This document shows, piece after piece, positions 37,221 through 49,314 of a stretch of 64,000 bases of DNA (its first letter is position 1; each line of letters begins with the position of its first letter). The position numbers and the translations under genes are program-made. The DNA is from Paramecium tetraurelia (Eukaryota > Ciliophora > Oligohymenophorea > Peniculida > Parameciidae), in the NCBI RefSeq assembly GCF_000165425.1, contig NW_001799177.1:820347-884346 (forward strand), read 5' to 3'. The notes beneath the pieces are model-generated. The model had not been told where the DNA came from and searched no databases. It saw only the letters and a list, made by a program, of their open reading frames with translations.

Positions 37221-37532
37221 ATATAAATATTAATTCTGGCATTTATTATAATTTCTGCGACCTTTCAGCATTGATCTCATTTATCATTGCAAAACCACAA
37301 AATCAATAGTTAAAGACTATCCAATTCATTCTATAACTTAAACATTATTTACTATTCCATAATTTTTATTAACTCTTATTCCACTCCTATGATTCCTAAG
37401 AAACCCTTAGCACTCATTAAAATGAACTTTCTCTGGATCAGAATTATAATCTTAGGAATCCATCCCCCTTAGATGTTAAAACTTTTATTGTTAATGATAT
37501 TTTACAAAATGTAGATAACAAATATAAGATAA

Positions 37533-39446
37533 TCACTATTATGGATATTAATTCCTTTATTAGACAAGGCCTTATTAAAACCCTTAATTTATAAATGCTT
37601 GTTAGTTAAGTACAAAATCAGTTTATAGGGGTTGCGCTTAATTAGGATATGATATTTAAGGAGGAAATGACAATTAGGGAGCATATAATAGTTGAGAAGG
37701 GAATTTCTGTTCTTAGGATACACAAGGTTATGGTTGAGGATACTGTCTTGTCTATTTTAGATTGAATAAGTTCTTATGATTTATAGGCTTAGGAGATTTA
37801 CTCATTACTTTCATATACTGTAATAGTTATTTATTTATCTAAGGCAAGACTTATCTAGCAAGATCATTTTTAAGTTAATTGAAAGGAACGAATTTAAGCA
37901 AATCTCTAGAAGCATAGTTCCCATCACTATCTACAATGTTTTTGACTTAATTGTTCAAGGCTGACAATTCATCAAAGTTGCCATCTCCAATACCAATTAT
38001 GATGATTGATAATGGTAAATTTTACTAAGCATTTACTTCATTAATAAATTCTTTCATATCACCTACTTATCCATTTGTGAAGATCAAAAGAATCTAATAT
38101 TTATCACTATCCTAGAGTTTCAATTAATGAGCCATATCCATAGCGATTTTCAAGCTTGGTGTTAATTTGGCAGGACCATCGAAACACAAATGAGGCAATT
38201 ACTTTATGTAGCATTAGACTATTCCATCCAAACCAATTACTCTTTAAACTATTAATTAAAATAAGATACTCTGGATCTTTTGGGTTGTCATTAAGGGCGA
38301 ATGAAGATAGTGTTTTATTAGTGTTAATCAAATTCATTTTTGGTTTGCATCCAAAACCATATACTGGCACACTCTTATCTTTATCATAACATATTAAAAT
38401 TTCCATTAAGCTAGTTATGGCTTATAAATATTGACTCTGAGCTCCATTACTTTTCATATAATGTAATGAATTAGGATCATTGAAATTGCCATTTGAAGCT
38501 GCAAAGTCAATAGCAGTTATCAATTTTAACTATAATCCTCCTCGGCAATATTCTAGAAGCGTGTAATTAGGATTGAATTAAAAACCATTGAATTGAAGGA
38601 CTCCGGAAGATTCTTTACCATTTGTTTTGCTCATAAACTCCTTTTCCAATATCCTATTCCATTTCTTATGCTCTATTAATTCATCTACACAAAATGTCGT
38701 CTCTCCTAGATACAAATGCTTGCCGTTGTTTCTATGATCCCATAATTCAACTTTGATATTCATTTGATGATCTCCACCACATAACTTGAAAGATGAGAAA
38801 TTGATTTCATTCCACTTTGGTTGTGTTGTCTTCTTTGCAAACTCAGTCTCATGAATTAAAACAGGGTTATTGTCATCCATAATATATCTGTAGAATCTTA
38901 ACTGTGGACATGTGCCATGCCAAAACAAAAATCTAGTTTCTTTAATGTCATGTGCAGATAAGGTAAGGATTATTTCATCTTTGATCTACTTAATTATATC
39001 TGCCTATATTATGAAATAGCCACTCCTTCTACCAGAAATGTTAATTAGATCACCCATTAAAATTTGATCTCTTGAAGCAACTATAAGAGCAACCGTAGTT
39101 TCTGCAATGCCAACAACCTATAATCGTGATAAGTATTTTACCTTAGATTAAGTTGGACTGATGTAATGATAAACTTCTAGCTTTAAATGTTATTAGACTT
39201 CAAAATGATACTCCAATTATATTGATGTTTTGTAATTAGGGTTCAAATTATTCTTCACTAATTCAGTTTATCCGAATTTGGTCCCTTGAATACAATATCA
39301 TCTATGCACTTACAATGGTTATTATGTTTTAAGTAGATTACAGCATAAGGATCTAAGTCTGACACAATGTCTAGATCATCTAATTATCTGCAACTTATAT
39401 AAAGGTCCAGCTTCTCAAGTAATTCAGAATTCTCAGCTTGATTCAT
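37533..39446 (-). CDS. Copine (C2-C2-vWA) with P/Q-rich tail
   Basis: Calcium-dependent phospholipid-binding protein. C2A at about 12-120 (LYISCRQLDDLDIVSDLDPY, LNPNYKTSIQLEYHFEVQQH), C2B at about 150-280 (ILTLSAHDIK, TTQPKWNEINFSSFKL, IKVELWDHRNNGKHLYLGET). The vWA/copine domain spans about 290-520 (LITAIDFAASNGNFNDPNSL, KSVPVYGFGCKP, SIIIIGIGDGNFDELSALNN). The tail (540-612) is P/Q-rich (PQPQPCVSQEQKFPSQLLYA). Introns 39285-39313, 39118-39141 and 38219-38240; 613 codons (612 aa). The vWA metal-site DFxxSN is present. Expected to move to membranes on Ca2+ rise. Confidence 0.9.
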
Positions 39447-39526
39447 AGGTATATTAATGGGGGGATATTTAATTATAATTGTAATTTATAGAATCTACTA
39501 TTAATAAATAAAAATTATATTGAATC

Positions 39527-41766
39527 TCAATTACTTTGGTTTCTATTTTAGTTATTTTAGGCCCTTTCTTCGTCTCTTTAAGCATTTTGTTGCTACTGAT
39601 CATCATTTCCCATCAGAGGGAAGGAACCTTCTGAATGTTGATTATTGAATTCAGCATTTTCGATTATGTGAGACACCGATTGTTTAGGTTGTAGATTGGT
39701 ATCTTAAATTACTTAAAGAATTACTGTGATTAGACATAAGTCCACCCAAGTAGGTAACTTGAGTCTGAGGGTTTGGATTGTAGTTTGAATTAATCAGATT
39801 TTGGGACAAATTCTTTTAAGTGAGAGGTTCTTGTTCTAACAAGGGATTCTGCACATTGTTATAAATTTGATGGTAGAGATGCTATCCAAATACCTATTGT
39901 CCCTGTCCTTGATCTTACTATTATTGATATATAAAGGGTTGTTGTATAAACTAATTCTAAGTGATGATGGTTCTTTCATCTGGTTGATACTCCTCTTCAG
40001 CCTCTCCCAAAAGACGTTTCAAAGTATTCTACCTCTGTATGCCTTTGGGTTAATAATATTAATCAAATTGTTAGTTCTAAGCAATGAATGGCTGATTCTT
40101 CTATTCTCGACTTCCTGGCATTTTGCCAATCGTTGACATGTAATTTACCACCTAATCTGGTAGTTCAGACAGCACTTCCTAAGCGAACTTCTTTTGTTCA
40201 TTTTTATAATTATTGAAAACTACAAATTTAACTAAATCCCTAGTTGCTTTTCTGCCTTATGAATCGATTTCATTCAGATCATTGTTGTTCAATCTTTCCA
40301 TCAATGTGAAATCAGCATCTCCAATTCCAATAATAACAATCGAAATTGGCAATTCACAACAATCTACGATCAACTCAAAGGCACCATCAAAGTCACTGAT
40401 GATCCCATCTGTTAGTATAGCCAATACAACATACTTCTCACTTCTTGCTTCTTTAAATCCTTTGGCTGTCTTCATAGCTTCCTTAATTGTTGGTCTAAAT
40501 AATGTGGGACCAGAGAATTTGACTGTTCCTACGAAATTCCTGTAAGTTTGAAATAATCCCAGTATATTCACCACTCTATTATATGGTTTATAAGTTACTC
40601 TGGGTCTTCTAAGTTATGATTCAATGGATAGCAATGATGTGCTTTGCCGTCCATCTCAAATCCGAAACCAAACAAAGGAACTCGTTTGTCGTGGTCGTAT
40701 TGAATCAAAATCTCTGAGACATTTCTTAAAGCTTATTCATATTGACTAAGTCTTCTGTTAGTTACATCAAAATAATGCAGACTCTAAGGATTTGTGGGTT
40801 CTAAATTGGAGTCAGTAAAATCAATAGAAATCATTAGATTCAATTGCAAACCTTCCTATAAATATTATTCAAAAGTAGGTATTTCTCTAAATAGACATTT
40901 TTAAATGCTTAACTGTCCTGTTATGCATTAATTACCCTTGTGCTATAGATTTCTCTGACCCTTCTTGTCCAACATTTGAGATATTGATAGGTTGACAGAT
41001 CCGATATAAATATCGTTGCTTCTTCCCTTGTCGAAAATTTCAATTTGCAAGACAGCATCACTATCATTGTTGCAGATGTCCCTTGCCATCTTTTTGATCT
41101 CAGGCCTAGTTCATTCGATTAAATTTATACCAAGTTCTCCTGTCAGGGAATTTGATGGGTTCGGATTGATACACTAGATTGGACTCATTTGTGTCTTGGA
41201 AGGTTCTCGAGATTTTAATATAGGGTTGGGAGGGTTGTAGATTGAAGATGCAACACTTCCTGCTCAATGAATCAGCAGCTAAGGGTAATAGATTAGATTT
41301 ACATAGTATCAACTCAACCATATCATTTTTATATTTCTGATACTCTCCAATTAAAACTATTCTGCCCACTTTCTTGTTTTTATTGCAGATATCCGTATTA
41401 TAGATCTGATCCTTGGCTGCTAACAAGGTTTAGATGTTCACTTCCGTGTACCCAATTAACTGGAATATTTTTAAAATATTTACATGTTTCTTTTCCTGGT
41501 GACAGTTATAAACCTCAAACAGAACTTTATAAGATGTTTCGAATTAATAATTCAATTGAACCGAAGTGCTAAATTGAGGGTTTCTTTGATTCAATTAAAC
41601 CTCTGTTTTGCCCTTTTCGTTCCCTAAAGAATAGGCCTCAATTCTTACATTTGTTATCCCCCTGTTCCTTCACGACAACCTGTGAATTTATTTCGCCCGC
41701 ATTTTAAATAGGACTTAATTCATAGCATTTGATCCTCACAACGAAGAACTTTTATTGTGAACTCAT
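39527..41766 (-). CDS. Second copine with long Q/N-rich tail
   Basis: Tandem neighbour of the 37533-39446 copine, same strand, 80 nt apart. C2A (FVVRIKCYELSPIQNAGEIN, RNPQFSTSVQLNYQFETSYK), C2B (MVELILCKSNLLPLAADSLS, VLQIEIFDKGRSNDIYIGSV), vWA (LMISIDFTDSNLEPTNPQSL, KRVPLFGFGFEMDG, GPTLFRPTIKEA, ISIVIIGIGDADFTLMERLN). The ~185-residue tail is Q/N-rich. Introns 41624-41648, 41460-41483, 41106-41130, 40576-40598 and 39703-39724 give exactly 707 codons (706 aa). The start (41766) is set by the frame entering strand 1 of C2A. Divergent from the first copine, so an old duplicate rather than a recent one. Confidence 0.9.
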
Positions 41767-41925
41767 TAAAAATAATATTATATTCGGAAACTTTTTTAAT
41801 AATTTTATCATTTATTTTTGACAAATTCTTATGGGATAGTTCAATTAGTTCTGCACACTCGATTCTCTTCAAAACAACCATTTGTATATATCGATATTAT
41901 TTAAAATATAATACTTAAACATTAA

Positions 41926-43163
41926 ATGGAATAAATACAGACCATATAATCCTATTATGATTCACTCATAAAAGAATTGGAGAAGAAGTTTGAAGAAAAG
42001 CTATCATAACTCAACAAAAGGTATCACGTGATGGAAACATATCTGAAACAAAAGATAAAATTGCTTGAAGCAGGGAAGCATTAAAGATCAGAAGATTTGG
42101 AAAAAGTAAAATTGAAAGCCAAAATATTCTCACTTGAAAAACAGTTATAACAACTAGAATCCAGAGACAATATCCTGCATCGACCAGATTCAAAGTCCTC
42201 TGAATCTTAAGCCCCATAGGAAGTATTTTTGAGTGTATTAGATTCCGTGTTTAAATAATTGGGGAATAATTTTGAATACCCTTATTTCCTCTATCCATAA
42301 ATCGACAGTCTCATTCCCAATTTAATCGAAATCTTACCCACATCACTCAACTTATTGTCAGACATGACTTTTTTGCTCTATAAAACAAAATTTTATAGTC
42401 ATTTTTTAGCGATCCCTCACAGTATCATATAGTAGCTATATTTTCAGATAAATAATTACAGGATGACAGAATCAAATTAAAAAGCATAGAATAACACGTT
42501 AACGAAATCATGTTTTGTGGTGGTTGTCATTAGAACTTTGAGATTTGTTTCAATCCTCAAACAGAAGAGTGGAAGAAGAAGGCTTTGGAAAAAGAAATCG
42601 ACAAACCTGTTGTCCAGCCTCACACTTTATAATTAACTCAAAGTTCAGTCATCTAGAATTACATTATCAAGGCTGCAAAATAAAAATTGGAATCCAGTTA
42701 TACTAAAGTGATCAGAGACAACAACTAAATTCATCACTTGAACTTTTCCCAATAGCTCAAATAGAAACATGTTTTATTCGAAAGATTGAATTGTGTCATA
42801 CTCACTTTTATTCTGTCCTTCACCAAAGATAATATAATCTATGCCTTAAATAATATCACTTAAGATTTAAAAATAGATGTACATTGATTATCATTAATTT
42901 AGAATCAAATATTGCTTTAGTAATTAATTTAGTAGATTTAAAAGAAAGATCTCGGTATTTTTTCTCATTTATAATTAGATATGTTGATCCTATATAAATT
43001 GAAAGACTACGGATTCGATATTGAATTGCAATACTCTAGTGTCAATTTCATCTAAGAACTAAATAGCAAAGGAATTAAGCTGTAATCTATTATACAATCC
43101 CTAGTCCCTTATCCGAATAGTACTTAAAGGAACAAAAAAAAACTGGAATTGATAAAGAGTTGA
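41926..43163 (+). CDS. Coiled-coil protein with an unresolved frame change
   Basis: Unrecognised. Starts MEQIQTIQSYYDSLIKELEK, with a coiled coil to about residue 95. Coding sequence then continues to about 42356 (NLIEILPTSLNLLSDMTFLL). From about 42410 the coding frame is different (DPSQYHIVAIFSDKQLQDDR, CGGCHQNFEICFNPQTEEWK) and goes through intron 42879-42902 to TGA 43161-43163. No intron of usual size joins the two parts; a 53-nt GT-AG stretch (42357-42409) would, giving 387 codons. An indel is the alternative. The CGGCHQNFEIC segment might bind metal. Shares a divergent promoter with the second copine. Confidence 0.55.
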
Positions 43164-43278
43164 TTTAGATGATCCAATAATTAGAATGAAAACATTAAAA
43201 TATTTATATATGCATCATTTATACATAATAATAATTCACTTATCCATGTGATCTTTTTGAGTTAATAAATTCAAATTT

Positions 43279-43752
43279 ATGTTAAGAAAAATAATAAAAA
43301 TTTCAATTACGGTTAAGGGAACTAAAAGAACAATTCAAAATTATACTTACTCTGATTCTAATTTTTAAATTTATTAAGAAGTTCTCTTTAATTACTTAGC
43401 TTTAAAAAATTGGAGATGTCTAATAAATTTTCATTTTAATAATTTGGGATTCGAACTTCATAACAACGAAGTAACTGCTAATCAGCAATTCCTAAAAATC
43501 AAAAAAGTCATTGTAAACATATTTATTTTTTCGTTTATTTTTTCCATATTCTATATTGAATTTTTTGGAGGTATGATGATAAATCAGATTGTATTCAGAA
43601 AAATAGCATCTTTTAATATGGATACGGGATTTTTCAAATAATTATTAATAATACACAATAATGATAAGTGTGCTTTTATTGTCCATTTTCTATATGGGAT
43701 ATTCTCAAAGGTAATAGGCTATCTGCAATTTCGAAGTCTATCTAGACCTTGA
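43279..43752 (+). CDS. ORF of 157 aa, doubtful
   Basis: Open frame beginning MLRKIIKISITVKGTKRTIQ, with one strongly hydrophobic stretch (IVNIFIFSFIFSIFYIEFF). Its last 92 nt overlap, in another frame, the much better supported secreted-protein gene starting at 43661. Either it is chance, or the real gene ends earlier through an intron I did not find. No family recognised. Confidence 0.25.
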
Positions 43753-44794
43753 TTCTGATGAAGAAATAGTCGACCACGCTAAACAAAATGGCACTGACAT
43801 CGTGTTGACAACATCAAAATTCATTTTGTTGGATGATGCATTAAATGTTTTGAATACTTATTCAACTCCTAACAATGGAACACACACCTGCAATCTGGTT
43901 TCTGGCCATCCACTCTAGAACATGTTCTTAATGGCCTGTCAATCAGAGGGAAGATCACCTTACTTCGTAGCCTACAAAAAGACTTCCAACAGCACCTATT
44001 CAGTGTTCGGTGAGTATTAAGCCGTTCCATCAATATAAGAGGTCTTTAATAAATTTGCTATTGTTGGAAACACATTAATCATCCCCCAAAAAAATAAACT
44101 GGTTCTCCTCACAACAGTAATTCAAGCCGCCACTTGGTACATTCGTACTACCTCATACGTTTTGGATGCCCAATTTTTCAATACTTCTAGTTTGAATGTC
44201 ACAGATTTCAGTTTATCATCATACGAACAAGATTAACAAACCTATTACAGAATCTTAACTTTGGATTATGAAAATGGTGTGTTCTGGGCTGATGCAATAT
44301 CCAGATCAAACAACTTGATCCCATTCAACAATGGATTTATTAACGTAAAATCTAGCTTCTACATTCCCTATACATCCAGATTCAGATAAGTCACACCCCT
44401 TAACGTATCTTAGAATTCAACTCAATTTATTGTGTAGACCTATGTAGATGGTAATTACCAACTTGATTATACCACAACCAATTCCTACCTCTATTTAGTG
44501 ACAACCTTAAATAGATATAAGGATTGGAACCCATTTGGATCAGTCAGAACTCAAAATCATATAGTTGCTATTCCCTATTAGAATTATTAGAAAACTGTTG
44601 TGATCAATTTGTTTAACATCGGATACAGATTAAATGAACAATAAACGAACTTGAAGCAAGAACCAGCAGATCTACTCATTTCAGCTTCAGTAGAGAGCTT
44701 GATTCTGTACTTCACATCAGCAAATCAATTGGTATACAGAAGCGATTTCGACACTTTTACGTAATGCACCTTGTCCAACTATAATGTTGAATGA
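43661..44794 (+). CDS. Secreted protein (377 aa), unknown
   Basis: Unrecognised. Intronless frame of 378 codons. N-terminal signal peptide (MISVLLLSIFYMGYSQ), then an extracellular-type beta-rich sequence (FEVYLDLDSDEEIVDHAKQN, SKFILLDDALNVLNTYSTP) with several N-x-S/T sites and few cysteines; no second membrane segment. Spacing of W/Y-rich strands (GVFWADAISRSNNLIPFNNG) hints at a beta-propeller or beta-sandwich, but I cannot assign one. Start chosen for the signal peptide. It lies just upstream of the STPGR gene on the same strand, 60 nt apart. Confidence 0.7.
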
Positions 44795-44854
44795 CAATTA
44801 TGAATTATTAACAAATGCACAAAAACAAACACCCACAATATTTATTTTTATTAT

Positions 44855-45724
44855 ATGAATGTCTCTTTTGAATAAATTAATCGTTCGCCTTTAAATAGAT
44901 CAGTGTCAAAAGCTCTGTACTCATTTCCAAAAGCCACTCGTTTTAAAGATTTCAAAGACAAACCGTAACTATGCAATTGATTCATCATTAGATGTCCCAA
45001 TATATACAATATCCCCTCGATGATGAGCAAACGTAGTGCTGCAATAGGATATGGATAAAAGTCAAATTTTATTCAGGAAAGCATAACCCCAGGACCCAAC
45101 AATTACGAAATTAAGACCACTCTCAATATAAGCAACGGCTGGACTATGCCTGTTGGTCGAGATGTATGCATCATTGACTTAATCTTAGAAAGGTAATAAG
45201 TATGAAGGTATCTTCATTGGCCTTATACAAAAAACTCCTGGGCCTGGGGAATATGAACACAAGGACACCAAATCTCCCATCAAGTACACAATAAGAATGA
45301 GAACTGAGAGTCACAAAGACAAGGATAGAAAACCAGGACCGTAAGTCATCTTGATAATTTAGTGGTGATTATAATTTGCCTGCAGCACTCAATGAAACTG
45401 GAAAATATAAAATTAGCAAATTTAGAGAGTAAAAGAATTCTTTAGTCTAGTTCCGGAGCTATCATCCTTTCGCCTCAAAAGTCTAAAAGCTTTCGTTTTT
45501 CACCAGCCAAGGAACTCTCACCTGGTCCTGGAGACTATGCTCATTTAGGAGATATTGATCCGAAAGGGTTGTATTATTGTTCCAAATTTGCAGATACTAA
45601 ATCTACCATATTCACAAGGGCTAAGAGGGAATTAACTAAAATTCGAGCTGTATCTCCAGGACCTGGGGCCTATAGATTGCCTTCAGAATTTGGGTATTTA
45701 GATAAATTATGTTAGTCACTATGA
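44855..45724 (+). CDS. Sperm-tail PG-rich repeat (STPGR/SHIPPO-like) protein
   Basis: 257-aa axonemal-type protein carrying repeated PGPxxY motifs: TPGPNNYEI, TPGPGEYEHKDT, KPGPGDYNLP, SPGPGDYAHLGD and SPGPGAYRLPSEF. These are typical of ODF3/SHIPPO and related microtubule inner or associated proteins of cilia. Basic segments between repeats (MRTESHKDKDRK, SKSFRFSPAKEL) fit tubulin binding. Introns 44965-44991, 45164-45188, 45341-45362 and 45429-45450; 258 codons. The 22-nt length of the last intron, rather than 17, is set by the downstream frame. Its stop overlaps the 3' end of the convergent gene at 45716. Confidence 0.88.
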
Positions 45725-46382
45725 AAAACCGAATAAATGATTTTATTATAATTTTGGCATCGTCTTTCTTTATGGTTCTATACGCAATCTCTATAATTAA
45801 GTTAGCTGAGTGAGGCCGTTAGTTTTGGTCTTTTTTTGCGAGAGACTTTATACAATCTTCGAAATTCGCTGTTTATTGTCTGTTCTGGAAATACGAAACT
45901 TAAGTTCTTGAGTTCTCTTAATCATTTTCTTGGGTACCTCCTAAAATCACGCATTAAAGTATCTTTGTTCTTGAATGTTCCTTGAGTGGATTGCAATCTC
46001 TTCATCAACTTCTAGTTTTCATCAACGATTTTCATAGCTTCCTTTTTCCTTTTTGGTAAATTCAAAGATCTGATTGAACTAGCAGAATGTTATCTTGTAG
46101 ATGGTTTAATTTTAATTATTCTATCCAGTATTTTGCTATTTTCTTAATACAACATTTTATCTCTCATATGTTGAATTGATGCTTTACTGTTGTACTGATT
46201 CGTTTTAATTTTCTGTAGTTTATTTGAATCCATATGAAATTACTAATATGGTAAAATGGTACCTTTTTGGATGAACTTCTGTCACTAGCAATCATCTAAA
46301 CTCTATCCCTATGAGACTTGAATCTTTCAAATTAACAAACCGAGTTGATTATATTTTGTTCAATGTATTTCGGAGCTATCAT
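45716..46382 (-). CDS. Basic protein, possibly CFAP97-like
   Basis: Starts MIAPKYIEQNIINSVCQFER. A helical segment with KKEAMKIVDENQKLMKRLQS resembles the core of the CFAP97/KIAA1430 family (conserved I..EN..L..RL pattern), known in ciliary proteins; similarity is short, so the assignment is tentative. Rich in K, R, S, Q. Intron 46243-46262 (20 nt) is clear. The second, around 45915-45937, is ambiguous: a 23-nt version gives 208 codons ending at TGA 45716-45718, while a 21-nt version gives a longer frame antisense to the STPGR gene. The first is used here. Confidence 0.5.
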
Positions 46383-46406
46383 TATTAATATATATTTATA
46401 TAATAA

Positions 46407-47682
46407 TCATTAATAGTAATCATAATCCTTTATAGTATTAAAATTAGAGTTTAAATTTTTAATCGCAGATCTTTGCATCTTGACTCTGATCAAATTAGGT
46501 TACGAGACTTCTTCAAAAATATGAAAAGTATTTTCCAACTGGATGGAATTGGGATCAATAAAGAGGTATTTTTCAGTGATATTATGATGTAACGACACTT
46601 GAGATTTTCGCTTGTTTTTGAATTGGAACTTCACCTTGTTTTTTAACAACAAATAAAGTTTGATGCGAGATCTGCATTTTGCAAAATAACTCTTGATTCT
46701 CTTGGCTTTTTGGTTCTATTTGCTGATATGCAAAAAGTGCTCATTCAACCTCAACAATTCGAAGACCTTGAACAGGATCAAACTTTCCTAATTGCTTTAT
46801 TGGATATTGAAATCTGCACCGTCATTCTATTGTTCATCTATTTAAGTAAGACAAAAGTCAATGCCCTTTTTGAATTACAAGGAATCATAGTCGATTATCT
46901 TGTTGTTGCTTCTAATTTTGCTGATTGCTGATTTATCTATCAAGGCAGTGGTGTAATCCTAGAATCGTTCCCATTAGAATGAAAATGCTTAGAAGATATT
47001 CTACAAGGTGATGATGGGTTCTCTTTCCAACCACCTACTCTGGAATCTAAACATCTAAAATTAGTTGATAATTCTTTACATCATCTATGAACTTAACAAT
47101 TTCAACCAATCCAGTAATAAATTGTTGGAGTAACTCATATCTGATCTAATCTAAACTAAAGCCACAACCTAACCCCAATTCTTTGATGTAGGTGTAAAAT
47201 TCTTCCAGATGAATATTTTTCTGTCTCAACAATTCGACATTCTTGAGAAACTGAGTGTGATTGTGTTTGTTATCAAAATAGTCTTGCTTCAGTGTAAAGA
47301 TCGAAATAACCTTACGTTTATCAATCTCAATTTGCTTTATATCATACATTTCGTCTTAATATTGGAATTCCTCTTCCATAGATTCTATCGACAACTATAA
47401 TTGATCTTCCTTCTCAGGAGGCTGGGTCAACTCGTCTTCCACTCGCTGCTTCCTACTAATCCTCATGGTGTGCAATTTTATCTAATTGAAACGTTCAATC
47501 TAAGGAGGCTCATCTATAGAATCGAGACAATCAAAAAATTCATCTTGTTCTGGAATATCAAAATCAATGTCATGTTCATAACGGAAATACTCATTCTAAT
47601 CCAAATCCTATTTGATGTATTCTTAAACTATGTCCAAATCAAGATATTTAGAATCAGTACTAACCTTTCTATGCTATTACAT
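46407..47682 (-). CDS. Unknown protein with IQ-like basic C-terminus (414 aa)
   Basis: Unrecognised. The N-terminal half is acidic (YEHDIDFDIPEQDEFFDCLD), the middle helical (LKNVELLRQKNIHLEEFYTY). The C-terminal third is strongly basic with an IQ-like motif (AKRIKSYFAKCRSRIKLYLL), a candidate calmodulin site. One intron at 47001-47031 (31 nt, GTT...TAG; a 34-nt GTG version also fits) is needed to switch frame; total 415 codons. The start MQQHRKVSTDSKYL is the first ATG after the gap to the kinase. Adjacent cilium-type genes make a cytoskeletal role plausible, but this is inference. Confidence 0.65.
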
Positions 47683-47712
47683 AAGTGAAAAATAATATAA
47701 AATATAATTTAT

Positions 47713-49252
47713 TCAAAATCTCTTAATTGTGACTTGCTATTCTTTCACGTAAGAATAATTTTAGAACTAATTCTGAACAGTCTCTTGTCTCAGTTTAATA
47801 GAATTCTCTTAAATCTATTGATCCAATGAATCATGTTCCGATGAAATCTCTCTAATGTAGTTTTCCTCGCAAGATTTCGACAATTTAAATGGAGAGGCCA
47901 ACTGTTTCTCATACAAACTCTTCCATGGGAATCCTGCAAACCACTAATGAGCATAGATCTCCTGAGTCCCATTGAATCCCAATCGAGACTGAGGTTTCCT
48001 CTAAAGCAATTAATTTATCAGATCCGCTGCTTCCAAAGTCCACCCAATTGGCAGATCGCTTTTCTTCAACTGTATTTACTTAGCAATAATAGCATCTCTT
48101 ATGTCTTTCCTTGACTTACCCAGATATGGTCGTTTCCCCATCATAAATTCGTACATCATCACTCCTAAGGCGAAGTGATCAACTCCCACACTATGGTTTT
48201 ATCTGAACATCACTTCTGGGGCTATGATGACATATTTACACACAATACCCATGTAACCAGGAGTGCCACTTGTTTCTGAAGCATTTTCTGATTTGATGAC
48301 TCTGGCTATTCCAAAGTCAGTCAATCTTGGATACCCGTTTCGGTCCAATACGATATTCTCAGGTTTTATGTCTCTATGAATAATTCCGTTCTGATGCAAG
48401 TACTCCAGAGCCAATAGTATACTACAAATTACAAACTCTAAAATTATATAACTTTTATTACTCGTATGTTATTCACTAAATCTTCTCATCCTTCCTATGT
48501 GAAATCGGAGATCTCCCCCAGACAGCAAATCCATAACCAAAAAGAGATGTTCTCGATCCTAAAAGGCATAATGAATATTTGCTATAAAAGGGTGTTTTAA
48601 CTGTGATAAGAGAATTCGTTCGTTCAATACAGAATTCACAGAATTTTTAGCCATAATCCTAATAGGTTCATTTCTCTTACTTAGCTTTACTCATCTCCTT
48701 CATGGCATAGAGTTTCCTTGACTTCACCAATTCAACTCTCCACACCTTCCCAAATCCTCCTTTGCCAAGTACATAATGGAATTTAAAATTGCCCCTATTA
48801 ATTTCATGATCTGTTGATGGCATACGGGTTGTTCGGGAGTCCTCTATTAATCTTGATATCGGCCGAGAATAGATGGTGTTCTTCAGAGGTCTCCTCTCCC
48901 TTGATTTTGGATGATGGTTCAACATTTATTGCTCGATTCCTAACTACAATTAAAAAGGCTTCCGAGTAATGGAATTCGATTGAGGACTATTGCTTTTCTT
49001 TTAACTTGATTGTTCAGGACTTTTATCCCGATTAGAGATAAAAGATATATCGTTTTGAAAGCCAAAGTTTGTTTTCCACAACTTTTTCTACTCCTTTGGA
49101 GATGATGGAGTTGAAATTGGAGGAGGATTCTTAAAAGACGGTAGTCTAGATTATCGAGTTATCATAATTGATTGGTTAGCATTCGCTCGATAAATACCAC
49201 CATCGATAACAAAATTTTGTACAAGATTTCGTTAACAAATGGAATTTCTCAT
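47713..49252 (-). CDS. Ser/Thr protein kinase, STK32 (YANK)-like AGC group
   Basis: 488-aa kinase. A polar, Ser/Pro/Gln-rich N-terminus (~145 residues) precedes the catalytic domain: VLGKGGFGKVWRVEL (Gly loop), LYAMKEMSKAK (VAIK lysine), GIIHRDIKPENIVLDRNGYP (catalytic loop), LTDFGIARV (DFG), TSGTPGYMAPEVM (APE), and a GVMMYEFMMGKRPY helix-F region. HRDIKPENI with GTPGYMAPE and the ~140-residue charged tail fit STK32/YANK-like kinases expanded in ciliates. Introns 48659-48680, 48438-48461 and 48222-48248 give 489 codons. All catalytic residues are intact, so it should be active. Confidence 0.88.
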
Positions 49253-49314
49253 TTCAGAAAATTAATATATATATTTGTTGATAACATTTGTGAAACCATC
49301 GAAACATTATAATA

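Noticed and set aside
37230-37765. Plus-strand ORF ending at TGA 37763-37765 that looked like a small OB-fold-type protein
   Set aside because: It lies antisense to the 3' part of the first copine, whose frame continues through a P/Q-rich tail to TGA at 37533. The plus-strand frame has no usable start.
42373-42395. The CTATAAAA...TTTTATAG near-palindrome as a retained internal eliminated sequence
   Set aside because: The TA-to-TA distance is below the known minimum size for Paramecium eliminated sequences and the ends do not match their consensus, so it is only mentioned as a frame-break context.
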